64,000 nt of DNA from Centropus unirufus (Eukaryota > Chordata > Aves > Cuculiformes > Centropidae). The notes below the pieces were generated by a model that searched no databases, was not told the DNA's origin, and saw nothing but the letters and a program-made list of their open reading frames with translations. A program made the position numbers and the translations under genes. Every line of letters starts with the position of its first letter. Position 1 is the first letter of the stretch. The stretch spans positions 1 through 64,000 of the forward strand of contig VYZI01000425.1 of assembly GCA_013397695.1 (NCBI GenBank). The letters are read 5' to 3'. Below are positions 62,401 through 64,000 of this stretch, one piece after another.

Positions 62401-63707
62401 CCTGTGACTATTGCCGCCACAGTGTTCTGAGTTGGTTGGAATTCGCTCGCCCATCTCTTTCTGCCATTTCTTCACAAACAGCTGCTGTTGCTTGGGCAGT
62501 GCCTATGTATCTCTGTTCTTTCTGGGCACTTGGGCATTCTCAGGACTCTGGCTAAGTGCTTGGACCTTGCTGTGCCTATCAGCCCTCCTTCCTGGCGTGC
62601 CAAGGTGCTGCGGAAGCACCAGGCTGGGATGCAGTGTGTCAGAGGTGGCATCAGGCCAAAGCAAAGGGCGTTTCGGAGTCTCTGGCCCAGATAGTTAACT
62701 GTGCCGTGCTCTGCGTGCTCAGGGCAACAAGGGAGAACAAGAGAGCACACAAACTCTGTCCCAGTTTTAATGGTTTTCTGGAGGAGCCCCAGCATAAAGG
62801 GTGCTATGAAAGCAGCTCAGAGGTTTCTCCGAGTTTTACAGACTCTCCATGGTCTTATGCATTTGGAGAGAGGGATAGATTATGTTAAGGTTTAAAGTGG
62901 AATTAAATGAAAAGCAAATAGTTTTCTGCATTACGGAGGAAGAGAAGGATCTGGCAGGGGTTAAGATAGATCCCAGTTCCCCTCTTCCTCTTTTTCTCTT
63001 ATTCCAGGTTTAAATCATTCTTAACAAACCAGGAGCAGAGGAATTGATCCACTGTTGCTAGCAATACATTGAGTAAAGATTGGCATAGCCAAATGTTTGT
63101 CTTTTTTCCAGCTGTCAAGCAAAACTTTACAACCTCCTTGCAAGTCTTGCTTTGCATATTTAGATTTTAAGGATGTATGTATTTCATGGGCCAGTTTAAC
63201 CACGAGAACACAGGATTTATGTGCCATTTCTTAGTTCAAAGCACTGTAGGTACATTCCTCGAGCATGAATGCATCATATAAAGGCACATCTACTGGGTCT
63301 GTATTGCTGAGAAAAGATAATTAAACAATATGAAGCATTCTCGGGCTGGTGCACCAGCCTGAGTGTTAAAGGTGATTCTAGCTTTGTTATTTGGGGTCGG
63401 GGAACCAAAAACTAAACCCCAAATCCTACCTCTGTTCAAAGAAGTTCGACAATCTGTGTGTTGATTAGGCCTAAAGCGTACCTGTTATTTCTGCTTCTCT
63501 ATGCAAGTAGTTTGGGGCTGGTTGTCTACATACAGCTGAAAGTGTATGTAGTTACAGTTCCAGCCAAGAAGCTGGTAACAAAGTAGTAGTGACAGCAGAG
63601 CTAAAAACCTTCCATTGTTTTTATTACTGTGTGTCTTTTGTTTGTAGAATGAGATGTGCCTCGCCACGCAACAGCTTTCGAAGCAGCTTCTCGCCTACGA
63701 GAAGCAG
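47231..63707 (+). CDS. APPL2: APPL2, first three coding exons (5' part; gene continues past window)
   Basis: This is a gene-level entry for a split plus-strand gene. Exons 47231-47284, 52361-52459 and 63648-63707 join in phase 0 to encode 71 residues: MPAVDKLLLEEALQDSPQ, then TRSLLSVFEEDAGTLTDYTN onward, then NEMCLATQQLSKQLLAYEKQ. As far as I recall this is nearly identical to human APPL2 (about 664 residues). The family is a BAR-PH-PTB adaptor that binds Rab5-type GTPases on early endosomes and links receptors such as the adiponectin receptors to signalling. The part here is the beginning of the N-terminal BAR domain, which is helical and dimerising. The PH and PTB domains must lie to the right of the window. 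The paralogue APPL1 begins MPGIDKLPIEE, so the MPAVDKLLLEE start supports APPL2. Confidence 0.96.
47287..47760. repeat. 82-bp GC-rich tandem array at the start of APPL2 intron 1
   Basis: Copies of atgtcggcac... recur at 47356, 47438, 47520, 47602 and 47684, exactly 82 bp apart, with a shortened last copy at about 47745. Two variants are interspersed: type A (ggacgcttcgggaggg) and type B (ggatgcctctggagga or ...gaaga), in the order A-B-A-B-B-B. The array starts immediately after the exon-1 donor. Long plus-strand frames (47168-48052 and 47298-47963) arise because the unit has no stop in any plus frame. Since 82 is not a multiple of three, the peptide cycles through all three frames. Confidence 0.96.
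48720..48866 (+). mobile_element. Probable CR1 3' fragment, strongly diverged
   Basis: The segment gaggcattttgaaggagagg, ttggacatgcacctgtcagg and the ending ctgtgattccat resemble CR1 3' sequence. It is too diverged to place exactly. Confidence 0.5.
48899..49046 (+). mobile_element. CR1 LINE 3' fragment, plus strand
   Basis: The sequence ggaatctccaaacttggagg, ttttttaagactcaactgga, tgctttgggcagggttg and gaggtgacctgcagagttcc follows the order of a CR1 3' coding and untranslated end. It stops near ttttctgtgttcc. Confidence 0.75.
52361..52459 (+). CDS. APPL2: APPL2 coding exon 2 (TRSLLSVFEEDAGTL...)
   Basis: A TTTTCTCCTTTTGTTGTAG acceptor is followed by 99 bases (33 codons), TRSLLSVFEEDAGTL through LLQAMQRVYGAQ, then donor GTAATT. 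Both ends are phase 0. It encodes part of the first long helix of the BAR domain. Confidence 0.97.
54891..55345 (-). mobile_element. CR1 LINE, 3' fragment, minus strand
   Basis: The plus strand begins atcatagaatggtttggggt and proceeds through reversed CR1: aaagatcatccaggtccaac, ggatcaggctgctcaaagcc, ttccagggataggatagcc and ggaaggctgctatagggtct. The minus frame 54921-55124 retains a short reverse-transcriptase C-terminal peptide. It is truncated at its 5' end near 55345 and lies antisense to APPL2. Confidence 0.92.
56068..56836 (+). mobile_element. CR1 LINE, 5'-truncated copy with open C-terminal frame
   Basis: About 770 bp of CR1 lies in the sense orientation of APPL2. From 56077 an uninterrupted 252-codon frame covers the C-terminal end of the CR1 polyprotein (KDLGVLVDNHLNMSQRC, EVILPLDSAVVR, VQRRATKLMKGLE, LGLFNLEKRRLRGDL). 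It then runs through the 3' untranslated part to the terminal ttttatgattctatga. The catalytic reverse-transcriptase core and the endonuclease are missing, so this copy cannot move. It is the best preserved CR1 in the window and probably the youngest. Confidence 0.95.
57522..57539 (+). other. Candidate 18-nt in-frame microexon in APPL2 intron 2
   Basis: A TATTTCTGCAG acceptor is followed by 18 bases (CAAATAAACCACATCCGG) and then GTGAGTAC, a near-consensus donor. APPL2 introns on both sides are phase 0, so inclusion would insert QINHIR between GAQ and NEM without a frameshift. I know of no APPL2 isoform with this insert. Good splice sites flanking a short stretch also occur by chance in an 11-kb intron. 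Confidence 0.2.
62286..62339. repeat. Two-copy 27-bp tandem duplication
   Basis: The unit gcacatgatctgagtttggg plus ccaagat is followed by a second copy with two changes. It is a minor slippage product in APPL2 intron 2. Confidence 0.9.
63648..63707 (+). CDS. APPL2: APPL2 coding exon 3 (NEMCLATQQLSKQLLAYEKQ)
   Basis: A TCTTTTGTTTGTAG acceptor precedes 60 bases (20 codons) ending GAG AAG CAG, followed by donor GTATGT. Both ends are phase 0. It continues the BAR-domain helix (ATQQLSKQLLAYEKQ). The next exon is not in the window. Confidence 0.97.
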
Positions 63708-64000
63708 GTATGTTCAACGTATGCCTTTGATTTCTTTTCAGCCTCAACACTTGCAAAGTCTTTGTAGACAGTGGAGTTTCCAGAAGTGCTGATAGCTTTG
63801 GTTTTAATTGGTTGCATGTGCAAACTGGTGAAAATTCCCTAACGCTTTCAAGGGAGTTGTTTTGCTTCTGAGAATCTTAGAGAAGTGCAAAATATACATT
63901 CGTATATTTATGAAGATGCAAAGCAGTTTGTTCCTATGATTAAAAAAATTAATATAATGACTATGACTTTAAAATTAATCTAATAAGTATTGTCCAAAGT
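63708..64000 (+). other. APPL2 intron 3, start only
   Basis: AT-rich intronic sequence after donor GTATGT runs to the window edge. Nothing else is recognised. Confidence 0.8.

Larger units (their letters stand above)
52460..63647 (+). other. APPL2 intron 2
   Basis: This is an 11.2-kb phase-0 intron. It contains two CR1 copies in opposite orientation (54.9-55.3 and 56.1-56.8 kb), a candidate 18-nt microexon (57522-57539), a G/T-rich low-complexity stretch (about 60820-60890) and a 27-bp duplication (62286-62339). Open frames such as 60055-60504 (149 codons) show no recognisable domain and are probably chance. Confidence 0.8.

Overview
The window looks like part of a bird genome. It is AT-rich and mostly non-coding, with vertebrate-style split genes, many CR1 LINE fragments ending in the ATTCTATGA-type 3' tail, and two long terminal repeats of avian endogenous-retrovirus type. 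I cannot name the species. Almost all open frames are chance, intronic or repeat-derived. The real coding content is a handful of short exons recognised by their peptides and splice sites.

Two divergently transcribed genes are present. On the minus strand, a compact gene matching OCC1 (human C12orf75) runs from a start codon at 30063 in a CpG island, through exons of 25 nt (23004-23028) and 36 nt (17127-17162), to a fourth coding exon starting at 15683. The splice phases fit (1, 2, 2), and the product begins MGCGNST and contains NYGGVYVGLP. Its last few residues and 3' end are unresolved. On the plus strand, the first three coding exons of APPL2 lie at 47231-47284, 52361-52459 and 63648-63707. 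They encode the first 71 residues, the start of the BAR domain, and the gene continues past the right edge. As I recall, OCC1 and APPL2 are also divergent neighbours on human chromosome 12. Here about 17 kb separates the two start codons.

Layout: 1-15.6 kb lies 3' of the recognised OCC1 coding sequence (a CR1 at 7.5-8.0 kb and a possible small plus-strand spliced unit at 14.5-15.2 kb). 15.6-30.1 kb is OCC1, with a CR1 and a solo LTR in its introns. 30.1-47.2 kb is the intergenic region (a 59-bp tandem array, a well-preserved solo LTR with a 5-bp target duplication, a degenerate ~78-bp array, and a CR1 abutting the APPL2 start region). 47.2-64 kb is APPL2, with an 82-bp GC-rich array at the start of intron 1, several CR1 copies and one candidate 18-nt in-frame microexon in intron 2.

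I found no CRISPR array, operon, rRNA or tRNA. The points most worth checking are the OCC1 microexons and undefined C terminus, the repeats crowding both promoters, the candidate APPL2 microexon and the candidate antisense transcript near 14.5-15.2 kb.
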